Shown piece by piece: positions 54,496 through 63,108 of a DNA stretch of 64,000 nucleotides. Numbering within the stretch: the first letter of the stretch is position 1; each line of letters opens with the position of its first letter. The notes under the pieces were generated by a model. That model saw only the letters and a list, made by a program, of their open reading frames with translations, was not told the DNA's origin and made no database searches. Origin of the DNA: Pedobacter cryophilus (lineage in GTDB: Bacteria; Bacteroidota; Bacteroidia; Sphingobacteriales; Sphingobacteriaceae); assembly GCF_005116455.1 (NCBI RefSeq), contig NZ_SWBP01000001.1, positions 620,001 through 684,000 of the forward strand, read 5' to 3'. Both the position numbers and the translations under genes were made by a program.

Positions 54496-55962
54496 ATGAA
54501 AAAACATATTCTATCTGGCTTTTGTGCTGTAAGTATTCTGCTCTTAAATGCCTGTTCTGTAAACCCTGTTACGGGTAAAAAACAATTGGTATTAATGTCT
54601 ACAGAACAAGAAATAGCGATGGGAAAAGAAGCCGATCCGCAAATTGTTGCGCAATATGGTTTGTATGAAAATAAAGAATTGCAAAGTTTTATTACCAACA
54701 AGGGAAAACAAATGGCAGCAATTTCTCACAGACCAGGTTTAAACTATGAATTTAAAATTGTGGATTCGGAAGTTTTAAATGCTTTTGCAGTACCTGGTGG
54801 TTACGTATATTTTACCCGAGGGATAATGGCTCATTTTAATAACGAAGCTGAGTTTGCCGGTGTTTTAGGTCATGAAATTGGTCACATTACTGCTCGTCAC
54901 TCTGTGGCTCAACAAAGAAACTCTATTTTAGGTCAGGTAGGTTTAATTGCCGGAATGATAGTTGCCCCAAATTTAGCCCAATTTGGGCAACAAGCATCAG
55001 AAGGTTTGGGTTTGTTATTTTTAAAATTTGGTAGAGATGCCGAAAGAGAATCTGATGGCTTAGGCGTAGAATACTCTTCTAAAATTGGTTATGATGCACA
55101 GCAAATGGCTGGCTTTTTTAACACTTTAGAAAGAAAATCTGCAGGACGAGGAGAAGAATTACCTGATTTTTTATCAACCCACCCCAACCCAGGAGATAGA
55201 AACGCAACCGTTGCAAAACTAGCGGTAGACTGGAAAAATCAACTTAATCTTACCAATCCACAAATTAACAGAAACACCTATTTAAGAAGAATTGAAGGTT
55301 TAATTTATGGTGAAGATCCTAAACAAGGTTTTGTAGAAAACAATGTGTTTTATCACCCAGTTTTAAAATTTCAATTTCCAATACCAACAAATTGGTCTTT
55401 TCAAAACTCGCCTCAAATGGTTCAAATGGCGCCTAAAGATGGTAAAGCCATTATGAACATGACTTTAATACCCGGACAATCTTTAGAACAAGCCGCTACT
55501 GAAATGTTAAAGCAATACGGTTTACAGGCTATAGAATCAAGAAACATAACTGTTAATGGTTTAAACGCAATTTCTATTATTGCAGATCAAGCTCAACAGC
55601 AACAACAAGGTCAGCAACAGCAACAACAACAGCCCGCAATTAGAACTTTATCTTACGTAATTCAATACGGAGGCGTTTTTTATCACTTAATTGGCGTTTC
55701 TCAAGTAAATGATTTTAACACTTACGCTCCCTCTTTTACCAACACCATGCAAAATTTTAGAGAATTAAAAGATGCGGCTAAATTGGCAAAACAACCCGAA
55801 CGTATCCGCATTAAAACCGTAGCACAAAGCGCCACTTTAAATCAGGCTTTAATTAGTTTTAAAATGGATAGCAAAAGGTTTGAAGAGTTAGCCATTTTAA
55901 ATGGAATGAAATTAACCGACCGAGTAGAAAAAGGAACTTTAATTAAGGTGGTAGGGTTTTAA
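54496..55962 (+). CDS. M48-family zinc metalloprotease lipoprotein
   Basis: A 488-residue protease with lipobox Cys at residue 20 (LLLNACSVNPVTGKKQ). The zinc motif GHEIGHITARHS is at 125-136 and the third ligand Glu is in RDAERESDGLG. Family members (BepA/LoiP-type) act in outer-membrane protein quality control. A Gln-rich stretch around residue 365 separates the protease from a C-terminal domain that ends in a LysM-like segment (ELAILNGMKLTDRVEKGTLI). Full length and probably periplasmic. Confidence 0.93.
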   Translation: MKKHILSGFCAVSILLLNACSVNPVTGKKQLVLMSTEQEIAMGKEADPQIVAQYGLYENKELQSFITNKGKQMAAISHRPGLNYEFKIVDSEVLNAFAVPGGYVYFTRGIMAHFNNEAEFAGVLGHEIGHITARHSVAQQRNSILGQVGLIAGMIVAPNLAQFGQQASEGLGLLFLKFGRDAERESDGLGVEYSSKIGYDAQQMAGFFNTLERKSAGRGEELPDFLSTHPNPGDRNATVAKLAVDWKNQLNLTNPQINRNTYLRRIEGLIYGEDPKQGFVENNVFYHPVLKFQFPIPTNWSFQNSPQMVQMAPKDGKAIMNMTLIPGQSLEQAATEMLKQYGLQAIESRNITVNGLNAISIIADQAQQQQQGQQQQQQQPAIRTLSYVIQYGGVFYHLIGVSQVNDFNTYAPSFTNTMQNFRELKDAAKLAKQPERIRIKTVAQSATLNQALISFKMDSKRFEELAILNGMKLTDRVEKGTLIKVVGF

Positions 55963-55973
55963 TTTTTGGAAAA

Positions 55974-56072
55974 GCAAGGCTAGTATTTCATATTTACGGC
56001 AGTCTTGCTGTCCATTCATACGGCTACAGGCCTTAGGCTTTTGGCCGGTATCATTTCCATCAAGTTTATTAA
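55974..56072 (+). repeat. Intergenic repeat, family member C (degenerate)
   Basis: Contains AAGGCTAGTATTTC, then CTACAGGCCTTA and the exact decamer GGCCGGTATC followed by TTTCCATCA. The decamer and the CACAGCC/CTACAGGCC part recur in the minus-strand reading of 59252-59370. It lies between the M48 gene and the photolyase gene; no ORF fits. Confidence 0.4.
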
Positions 56073-56200
56073 ACATTGGCTTGTGCACAAAATAGCGTTG
56101 AGTTCTCTGCATTCTACTTTTCTTCTACCGCAAAAATAAATCGACCCTATAAAAAACAATCTCCCTAAATTCATCTTTTAAATAGGTTATTAAAAGATGA

Positions 56201-57751
56201 ATGCCTAATCAAAGCGCTGTAAATAAACAAAAAATCAACATCGTTTGGTTTAAACGAGATCTCCGATTTACAGATCACGAACCTTTGTTTTTTGCACAAC
56301 AAGAAGCACTTCCTATTTTGTTTTTATACTGCTTTGAACCTTCGGTAATGGCTTATCCAGATAGTGATGTGCGGCATTGGCGTTTTGTACATCAATCGCT
56401 GCAAGACATGCAATCTAAGTTAGATAACCTTAACGGCAAACTCCATGTTTTTCATCAAGAGGTGAATTTTGTTTTTGAAGAATTAGCCAAACATTATTCC
56501 ATCAATACTATATTTTCTCATCAAGAAATTGGGAATAAAATTACTTATGACCGAGATCTCCTCATCAAAGATTTTTGCAAAAAAAATGATATTCAATGGA
56601 AAGAATATCAGCTTCATGGGGTGATTAGAAAATTAAAATCCCGAAAAAATTGGGGGCAGCTTTGGGAAAATAAAATGTCAGAATATCCCAAATTTGTAAA
56701 AGAAACCGACTGGAATATTTTAAACATCGACGAAAGTCTTTACCAATTTTTAAAAGGCGAAACTTTAGCCCAGGAAATTACCCAACCCAATAAAGATTTT
56801 CAGCCTGGCGGCGAAACTTTTGCCTGGCGTTACTTAGAAACTTTTGTGAAAGAACGTTACACCAATTACAGTACAAATATTTCTAAACCAGCCTTAAGCA
56901 GAAAAAGCTGTAGCCGTTTATCCCCCTATTTAACTTATGGCAATATTTCTATGCGGATGGTTTACCGCTACACTAGGCAGCATTATGAAAACGCCAGTAA
57001 CAAAAGAGCTTTATCAAACTTCATTTCCAGATTACATTGGCATTGCCATTTTATTCAAAAGTTTGAAGATGAATGCCGCATGGAGTTTGAAAATGTAAAC
57101 AAAGGTTATGATGACATTATTAAACCCAAAAACCAAACCTATATTGATGCCTGGGAACAAGGTAAAACCGGAGTGCCTTTGGTGGATGCTTGTATGCGTT
57201 GTTTGGTAGCAACGGGCTATATTAATTTTAGGATGAGGGCTTTAGTGGTTTCCTTTTTTACGTTTAACCTTTGGCAAGATTGGCGAGAGCTCAATTTCTT
57301 TTTAGCCCGTCAGTTTTTAGATTATGAACCCGGTATTCATTATCCGCAAATACAAATGCAGGCTGGCGTTACGGGTGTAAACACCATCAGAATATATAAC
57401 CCAATTAAAAACGCCGAAGAGCATGATAAAGACGGTATTTTTGTGAAACAATGGCTTCCCGAACTTAAAAATGTACCCGCCCATTTAATTTATGAGCCTT
57501 GGAAATTAAGCCTGATGGAACAAGAAATGTATCAGGTAGAAATTGGAAAAGATTATCCTAAACCCATTGTAGATATTGAGAAAAGCCGCAAATACGCTTC
57601 AGATTTAATTTGGGGCTTACGCAAAAACCAAAACGTTAAAACAGAAGGTAAACGCATTTTAAATAAGCATGTAAATTTAGGAGACGCAACCGTTAAATCT
57701 GTTAAACCTAAGATTAAAAAAGTAGGGCCTTCTAAGAAAGACCCTACTTAG
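56201..57751 (+). CDS. Cryptochrome/photolyase family protein
   Basis: A 516-residue flavoprotein. The N-terminal photolyase-type Rossmann domain starts at [18 protein letters not shown], and the FAD-binding helical domain has [26 protein letters not shown] and [13 protein letters not shown]. Where CPD photolyases have an NGGWQW-type segment, this protein reads [20 protein letters not shown], so the usual Asn near FAD N5 and the nearby Trp are missing. It therefore belongs to an atypical branch; light-dependent DNA repair or a different flavin role is unresolved. A hairpin overlaps the end of the gene. Confidence 0.88.
   Translation: MPNQSAVNKQKINIVWFKRDLRFTDHEPLFFAQQEALPILFLYCFEPSVMAYPDSDVRHWRFVHQSLQDMQSKLDNLNGKLHVFHQEVNFVFEELAKHYSINTIFSHQEIGNKITYDRDLLIKDFCKKNDIQWKEYQLHGVIRKLKSRKNWGQLWENKMSEYPKFVKETDWNILNIDESLYQFLKGETLAQEITQPNKDFQPGGETFAWRYLETFVKERYTNYSTNISKPALSRKSCSRLSPYLTYGNISMRMVYRYTRQHYENASNKRALSNFISRLHWHCHFIQKFEDECRMEFENVNKGYDDIIKPKNQTYIDAWEQGKTGVPLVDACMRCLVATGYINFRMRALVVSFFTFNLWQDWRELNFFLARQFLDYEPGIHYPQIQMQAGVTGVNTIRIYNPIKNAEEHDKDGIFVKQWLPELKNVPAHLIYEPWKLSLMEQEMYQVEIGKDYPKPIVDIEKSRKYASDLIWGLRKNQNVKTEGKRILNKHVNLGDATVKSVKPKIKKVGPSKKDPT
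57720..57749 (+). terminator. Terminator overlapping the end of the photolyase gene
   Basis: AAGTAGGG (57720-57727) pairs with CCCTACTT (57742-57749), with partial pairing further in. The hairpin covers the last codons and reaches the stop codon; the following DNA is moderately T-rich. Confidence 0.55.
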
Positions 57752-57797
57752 AATCGAGTTTGATTTTAGTTTTAGTTAAACTTTAAACTAAACAGCT

Positions 57798-57822
57798 GTT
57801 TTTGCTCTGTAAGAGCAAAAAC
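57798..57822 (-). terminator. Hairpin after rmuC
   Basis: GTTTTTGCTCT (57798-57808) pairs perfectly with AGAGCAAAAAC (57812-57822), 11 bp with a GTA loop. It lies 19 bases after the rmuC stop on the minus strand. The U-tract is within the stem, so terminator strength is uncertain. Confidence 0.5.
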
Positions 57823-57841
57823 CTTTCGCTGCTTCTCACGC

Positions 57842-59182
57842 TTATTCCTCTAACAACCTACTATCAATTTCTTTAGTGGCTTTTGCGCCTAATTTTTTTA
57901 AATTCTCTACTCGGTTTACTAAGTTTCCGTTTCCGGTGGTGAGTTTGCCCATGGCTTCGCCATAAACTTTTTGAGATTTATCTATACTTTTTCCAACTTC
58001 TTGTAAATCGCTAACAAAACCAACAAATTTATCATATAAAGCACCGGCTTTGGTGGCAATATCTATGGCGTTACGGGTTTGTTGTTCTTGTTTCCAAATA
58101 GAAGCTACGGTTTTTAAAGTAGCTAATAAAGTAGATGGAGTAACAATTACCACCCGTTTATTCCAGGCAAAATCAAACAGCTCTTGATCATGCTGAACAG
58201 CTATAGCAAATGAAGATTCTATTGGGATAAACAGCAACACAAACTCGGGCGAGTTAATTTGATATAAATCCTGATAATTTTTACCGCTTAAACCACCAAT
58301 ATGTGTTTTAATAGAGTTAATGTGTTGTTTTATAAAGCCTTCTCTTTCTTCATCTTCGGCATTTACCAATTTCTCATACGCCACTAATGAAACCTTAGAA
58401 TCAATCACAATATGTTTTTCATCAGGTAAAAAAATCACCACATCGGGTAATAACCTGCTGCCATCTTCGGCTATAAAACTGCTTTGCTTGCTGTAATTGG
58501 TCCCTTCTATTAAGCCCGATCCCTCTAACAATTTATCTAAAACCATTTCGCCCCAGTTGCCTTGTTTTTTGTTATCGCCTTTTAAAGCTTTGGTTAAGTT
58601 TGCCGCATCGTCACTAATTTGTTTGTTAAGTTCCATCATTTTAGTGATTTCCCCTTTCAAAACATTCCGCTCGTCTGATTCTGATTTATAAACCTTTTCT
58701 ACTTTATCTTCAAAAGCTTTGATATTCTCTTTCAGCGGATTTAAAAGCAGATCTAAATTGGCTTTATTCACTTCGGTAAATTCTGCTGTTTTTGCTTTTA
58801 AAACTTGGTTAGCCACATTTTCAAACTCGGTTTTAAAACGAATTTGAGATTCTTCTACAAAAGCTTTTTGTTCTTGTAGCCTTTCTTGTTGGGCGTTAAA
58901 TGATTCTTCTGCTCGTGATAGTTTTTTCTTTTCGGTGGTGAGCTGTTCAATTAAATCTGTTTTTTCTGCTTCTAATCTGTTGATTCTTTGTAAAAAGCGA
59001 TGCTCGTTTTCTTGCTTTTCTTCTTTAGTACTTTTTACTTTTTGTTCGCTTACGGCGAGTTCGGTTTTTAATGCGTTGTAGGTTTCTAAATCAACTCCAG
59101 AAGTTGATTTAGGCTTTTTTATAAACAAAAAAACGGCAATTAATAAAATAACAACAGCAATAATTACAAATGCGAATTCCAT
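57842..59182 (-). CDS. rmuC: DNA recombination protein RmuC
   Basis: A 446-residue protein with an N-terminal membrane helix (about 3-22), a long coiled coil (about 30-190), then the RmuC nuclease-like domain: KGDNKKQGNWGEMVLDKLLE, LPDVVIFLPDEKHIVIDSKVSL and FVLLFIPIESSFAIA. The DxK-type motif in HIVIDSKVS fits the PD-(D/E)xK fold. It limits inversion at short repeats in E. coli. Full length. Confidence 0.94.
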   Translation of the reverse strand: MEFAFVIIAVVILLIAVFLFIKKPKSTSGVDLETYNALKTELAVSEQKVKSTKEEKQENEHRFLQRINRLEAEKTDLIEQLTTEKKKLSRAEESFNAQQERLQEQKAFVEESQIRFKTEFENVANQVLKAKTAEFTEVNKANLDLLLNPLKENIKAFEDKVEKVYKSESDERNVLKGEITKMMELNKQISDDAANLTKALKGDNKKQGNWGEMVLDKLLEGSGLIEGTNYSKQSSFIAEDGSRLLPDVVIFLPDEKHIVIDSKVSLVAYEKLVNAEDEEREGFIKQHINSIKTHIGGLSGKNYQDLYQINSPEFVLLFIPIESSFAIAVQHDQELFDFAWNKRVVIVTPSTLLATLKTVASIWKQEQQTRNAIDIATKAGALYDKFVGFVSDLQEVGKSIDKSQKVYGEAMGKLTTGNGNLVNRVENLKKLGAKATKEIDSRLLEE

Positions 59183-59251
59183 TTAGAGAAGGGTTTTGTG
59201 GACACGAAAATAGGGATTTTGAGTTAATAGAACTGTTGGAAGTTAATTAAA

Positions 59252-59370
59252 CCTGATAGTAGCGGATACCGGCCTTTTTGTGGTTAAGGCTGTGGCGTGG
59301 GCTTGTGAAATGGGGGTGCAGTATGAGCAAATAGCAGGACTATCGGAACCGAAGAACGAATAGCCCTGCT
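59252..59370 (-). repeat. Intergenic repeat, family member B
   Basis: Read on the minus strand: GCAGGGCTATTCGTTC, then AGTCCTGC, TGCAC, CAAGCCCACGCCACAGCC, AAGGCCGGTATCCGCTACTATC. It shares ordered words with the elements at 11262-11360 and 55974-56072. It lies between the M20 amidohydrolase and rmuC genes, and no ORF fits. Confidence 0.5.
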
Positions 59371-59382
59371 TTTCAAAAAAAA

Positions 59383-60687
59383 TTATTTCCCTTTGTTTAA
59401 ATAATCAATGGCTAAATCTGCTAAGGCTTTTACACCTAAGGTAAAACCGCTTTCGTCAATAAAAAAATCGGGGGTGTGGTGTGATGGTGCTTTTAACGGA
59501 TCTTGACCTTTTGGCATTCCGCCTAAAAAGATAAATAAACCGGGTGCTTTTTCTTGATAAAAAGAGAAATCTTCTGCTCCGGTAACGGCTGGTCTTAACA
59601 AGATGTTTTCTGCACCTGCAACAGCTTGTAGGGTAGGCAACATTCTGACGGTTAAAGCGGGGTCGTTATAAGTTACCGGGTAGTGAACGCTAAAAGGGAT
59701 TTTTACTTCGGCAGTTGCGCCGGCTGCTTCGGCAGTTTTGGTGACTATGGTTTTAATACGCTCAATAAACATTTGCTCATCTTCTTTACTGAGGTTACGA
59801 ACGGTACCCATCATTTCTACTTGTTCGGGAATAATGTTAGAGCGCACACCGCCATGAATGGAGCCAATGGTCACTACGCCAGCATTTTCTGTCACGTTTA
59901 AATTTCTGCTCACAATGGTTTGTAAAGCGTTAATAATTTGTGCCGAAACCACTATGGGATCTACTGAAGACCAAGGATAAGCGCCATGAGCTTGCACACC
60001 TTTTACGGTAATTTTCATATCATTTACGGCCGCCATTGTTCCGCCCGGGCGATAAGTGATTTTGCCAACTTCGGTTTGAGAATTGATGTGTAAACCAAAA
60101 ACGGCATCTACTTTTGGGTTTTCCATTACGCCTTCTTTAATCATTAATTCGGCACCACCTTCTTCGCCAAATGGCGGGCCTTCTTCTGCCGGTTGAAAAA
60201 TGAATTTTACTGTTCCTTTTAAGTCATTTTTCATGGAGGCTAACAATTCGGCAACGCCCATTAAAATGGCGGTGTGGGTATCATGTCCGCAAGCATGCAT
60301 TACCCCAACTTCTTGTCCGTTAAACTGTGCTTTTACTTTAGATGTAAAAGGTAAGTTTACGCGTTCCACTACTGGTAAACCATCAATATCTGCCCTTAAT
60401 GCTACCACCGGACCAGGTTTTCCGCCTTTTAAAATGGCTACCACTCCGGTTTTTGCTACTCCGGTTTTAACTTCCATCCCTAAAGATTGAAGGTGTTTGG
60501 CTACAATTTCTGCGGTTCTTTTTTCTTGATTTCCTAATTCAGGGTGTTCATGAAAATCTCTTCGCCAAGAGATTACTTTTTGTTCTAAAGCATCGGCTTT
60601 TGCAGATACTTTTAGTTTTAAAGCTTCGGTTTGTGCAAAAGCAGAAGCTGATATTCCTAAAAAGGAAAGGAGTAGTATTTTTTTCAT
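59383..60687 (-). CDS. Secreted M20D amidohydrolase
   Basis: A 434-residue protein with a signal peptide (ending SASAFAQ) in the IAA-amino-acid hydrolase/aminoacylase group. The metal motifs are complete: MHACGHDTHTAILMG, FQPAEEGPPFGEEGG, the HGAYP dimerisation-domain His, and HTPDF. It removes acyl or amino groups from N-acylated amino acids; the natural substrate is unknown. Export to the periplasm is unusual for the family at large but common in Bacteroidota. Confidence 0.92.
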   Translation of the reverse strand: MKKILLLSFLGISASAFAQTEALKLKVSAKADALEQKVISWRRDFHEHPELGNQEKRTAEIVAKHLQSLGMEVKTGVAKTGVVAILKGGKPGPVVALRADIDGLPVVERVNLPFTSKVKAQFNGQEVGVMHACGHDTHTAILMGVAELLASMKNDLKGTVKFIFQPAEEGPPFGEEGGAELMIKEGVMENPKVDAVFGLHINSQTEVGKITYRPGGTMAAVNDMKITVKGVQAHGAYPWSSVDPIVVSAQIINALQTIVSRNLNVTENAGVVTIGSIHGGVRSNIIPEQVEMMGTVRNLSKEDEQMFIERIKTIVTKTAEAAGATAEVKIPFSVHYPVTYNDPALTVRMLPTLQAVAGAENILLRPAVTGAEDFSFYQEKAPGLFIFLGGMPKGQDPLKAPSHHTPDFFIDESGFTLGVKALADLAIDYLNKGK

Positions 60688-60799
60688 TTTAATGAAATGA
60701 GTTTAGTTAAGGATTTACAAGATAGGGATTTGTAGATGGAAAATAAAATTTCGGCTGATGGGAGTTTTTTAATGGATTCTTAGCGTTTAAGCCTGTAAA

Positions 60800-61213
60800 T
60801 TATTTAAAAACGATTTCTTCTGGACCAGATATTTTAGAAATATGGCAGGCGCATTCTCCGCCACTTACTACAAAATCTACTTCTTTAATTGTGCCATTAA
60901 CGGGATGTTTTGCTGAAACTCTAATATAATCACCTTTTGAAGAAAGGTCTTTGGTGTTTGCATCTGTAACTACCGTATAATATCCTTTTGCATTTATAGG
61001 ATCAACATAATTTGAAGACGTTAAATCTTTATTGGTTCTTAAATTAAGGGATTTAAAATCTTTTACTTCTATTGCATTGCCCAAAGCATCAATAAATTTT
61101 ACGTTTACTATTCGAAATTCTTGTGTACAGATTAAATTTTCACAGTTAATTTCCTCTGGTTTATTACAAGACCAAAACATGATTACAGTAATGAAGCAAC
61201 ATAGAGTTTTCAT
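60800..61213 (-). CDS. Small hypothetical lipoprotein
   Basis: A 137-residue protein with lipobox Cys at residue 16 (VIMFWSCNKPEE). The mature part is beta-rich, with a C-terminal GGECACHISKI holding two close Cys, and two further Cys near residues 24 and 29, so disulfides are likely. I do not recognise a family. Free-standing between the amidohydrolase and the divergent radA gene. Confidence 0.65.
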   Translation of the reverse strand: MKTLCCFITVIMFWSCNKPEEINCENLICTQEFRIVNVKFIDALGNAIEVKDFKSLNLRTNKDLTSSNYVDPINAKGYYTVVTDANTKDLSSKGDYIRVSAKHPVNGTIKEVDFVVSGGECACHISKISGPEEIVFK

Positions 61214-61370
61214 TATTTTATTCTTTAAATTATGGTATCAAATAGGATGATTTTGGTATTTGATTATAAATGTAAAATTTAAATGAGATGAATTGTTCAC
61301 AAATGCTAATTTCCTTTTGCATACCCGCAATTAAAAATCGTACTTCGTATATCTAAAATCAAAAATCAAA

Positions 61371-62750
61371 TTGGCTAAAACTAAAACGTCATATTTCTGT
61401 CAGAGTTGTGGGTATGAATCTGCAAAATGGTTGGGTAAATGCCCTTCTTGTCAACAATGGAATACTTTTGTAGAGGAAGTTGTAGAGAAAGGAGCTGGAA
61501 ATTCGCCTGATTGGAAAACCAGTTCAAATACACTTTCTAGGGTAAATAAGCCAGCAAAGGTTCAAGAAATTGTTTATACAGAGGACCATAGATTAATTAC
61601 GCCTGATAAAGAACTAAACCGAGTTTTAGGAGGCGGTATTGTAGGTGGTTCATTGGTTTTAATAGGTGGCGAACCCGGAATTGGAAAGTCGACTTTGATG
61701 CTTCAAGTAGCGCTTACTATTCCAAAACTTAAAATATTATATGTTTCTGGTGAAGAAAGCGAGCAGCAAATTAAACTAAGAGCCGAACGTATTTTACCTC
61801 ACCCGGTTTCAGATTGTTATATCCTGACAGAGACCTCTACTCAAAATATTTTTAAGCAAATAGAAATTCTAGAACCCAGCTTGGTGATCATAGATTCTAT
61901 TCAAACTTTACACTCGGCACATATAGAATCTACACCGGGAAGTGTTTCGCAGGTTAGAGAATGTACTGCAGAATTGCTTCGCTTTGCAAAGGAAACCAAT
62001 ACTCCTGTTTTTTTAATTGGGCATATTACCAAAGATGGGATGATTGCCGGACCAAAAATATTGGAGCACATGGTTGATACGGTTTTGCAATTTGAGGGCG
62101 ACAGGCATCATGTTTACAGAATTTTACGAGCCATTAAAAATAGATTTGGTGCAGCTTCTGAATTGGGGATTTACGAGATGTCTGGTGCTGGTTTAAGAGA
62201 AGTTTCTAATCCTTCAGAAATTTTGCTTTCGCAGAGAGATGAGCCTTTAAGCGGCGTCACTATTTCTGCTACTATGGAAGGAATGAGGCCAATGTTGATA
62301 GAAACCCAGGCTTTGGTAAGTACTTCGCCTTATGGCACACCACAACGATCTGCAACGGGATTTGATACCAAAAGAATGAATATGTTATTGGCCGTTTTAG
62401 AAAAACGGTGCGGCTTTAAATTAGGCGCTAAAGATGTTTTTTTAAACATTGCAGGCGGCATTAGGGTAGAAGACCCTAGTATAGATTTAGGGTTGATAGC
62501 CGCTATTATTTCCTCACATGAGGATATGCCGGTTTCTTACAAAACTTGTTTTGCTGCTGAGGTGGGTTTATCTGGAGAAATTAGAGCAGTAACCAGAATA
62601 GAACAGCGTATTGCCGAAGCACAAAAATTAGGATTCGAACAGATTTTTATCTCTAAATACAATAAAAAAGGTCTCGATTTATCAAAATATGAAATAGAAA
62701 TAAAAACAGTTTCTAAAATTGAGGAAGTTTTTAATTTACTGTTTGGCTAG
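61371..62750 (+). CDS. radA: DNA repair protein RadA
   Basis: A 459-residue RecA-like branch-migration ATPase. An N-terminal zinc finger uses C10, C13, C24 and C27. The ATPase has Walker A GGEPGIGKSTL and the RadA-specific IKNRFGAASELG motif; the C-terminal Lon-protease-like domain includes AGGIRVEDPSIDLG. The start is TTG at 61371 (LeuAlaLys in sequence, read as Met), fixed by the zinc finger. A strong terminator follows. Confidence 0.96.
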   Translation: MAKTKTSYFCQSCGYESAKWLGKCPSCQQWNTFVEEVVEKGAGNSPDWKTSSNTLSRVNKPAKVQEIVYTEDHRLITPDKELNRVLGGGIVGGSLVLIGGEPGIGKSTLMLQVALTIPKLKILYVSGEESEQQIKLRAERILPHPVSDCYILTETSTQNIFKQIEILEPSLVIIDSIQTLHSAHIESTPGSVSQVRECTAELLRFAKETNTPVFLIGHITKDGMIAGPKILEHMVDTVLQFEGDRHHVYRILRAIKNRFGAASELGIYEMSGAGLREVSNPSEILLSQRDEPLSGVTISATMEGMRPMLIETQALVSTSPYGTPQRSATGFDTKRMNMLLAVLEKRCGFKLGAKDVFLNIAGGIRVEDPSIDLGLIAAIISSHEDMPVSYKTCFAAEVGLSGEIRAVTRIEQRIAEAQKLGFEQIFISKYNKKGLDLSKYEIEIKTVSKIEEVFNLLFG

Positions 62751-62759
62751 GCTATAAAC

Positions 62760-62793
62760 AACAAATCCGCTTTGTTTTCGAAGCGGATTTGTT
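62760..62793 (+). terminator. Intrinsic terminator after radA
   Basis: AACAAATCCGCTT (62760-62772) pairs perfectly with AAGCGGATTTGTT (62781-62793), 13 bp with an 8-base loop. It starts 10 bases after the radA stop. Confidence 0.85.
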
Positions 62794-63049
62794 ATTAACA
62801 ATTAAAATTTGTTTCGCTTAAAGTTTGGTTTAAAAACGCTAAGACTTTTTGATTAACCTTAGGTCTAATATAGGTTATTTAAAAGATTAAAAGCAAATTG
62901 TTTAACCTGATCTTTTTGCTATCTGCTTTTAAAAATAACTCAAAAAAAAATAATTAAACTGTTAAGATTAAAAATCCTGTTTATTGCAAATTCAGAGTTT
63001 TTTTGTGGAAAAATGTGGAAAAATATTTTAAAAAATAGGCAAATAAAAG
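62794..63049. other. AT-rich gap with two DnaA-box-like sequences
   Basis: No ORF. TGTGGAAAA occurs at 63004-63012 and again at 63014-63022, i.e. TTTTCCACA twice on the minus strand with a 10-base period. Each fits TTWTNCACA. The surrounding 150 bases are very AT-rich. Whether this is a functional DnaA-binding site is unknown. Confidence 0.35.
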
Positions 63050-63092
63050 TTAAACCCGATACACTATCTAAGCTATAATGTATCGGGTTTAA
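63050..63092 (-). terminator. Intrinsic terminator after the M14 carboxypeptidase
   Basis: TTAAACCCGATACA (63050-63063) pairs perfectly with TGTATCGGGTTTAA (63079-63092), 14 bp with a 15-base loop. It lies 17 bases after the stop at 63109. Confidence 0.85.
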
Positions 63093-63108
63093 GGTTTAAT
63101 AAAGTGTA

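Noticed and set aside
55580-55640. CAA repeat in the M48 gene as a phase-variable tract
   Set aside because: The repeat is a triplet, so slippage would change only the Gln count and not the frame.
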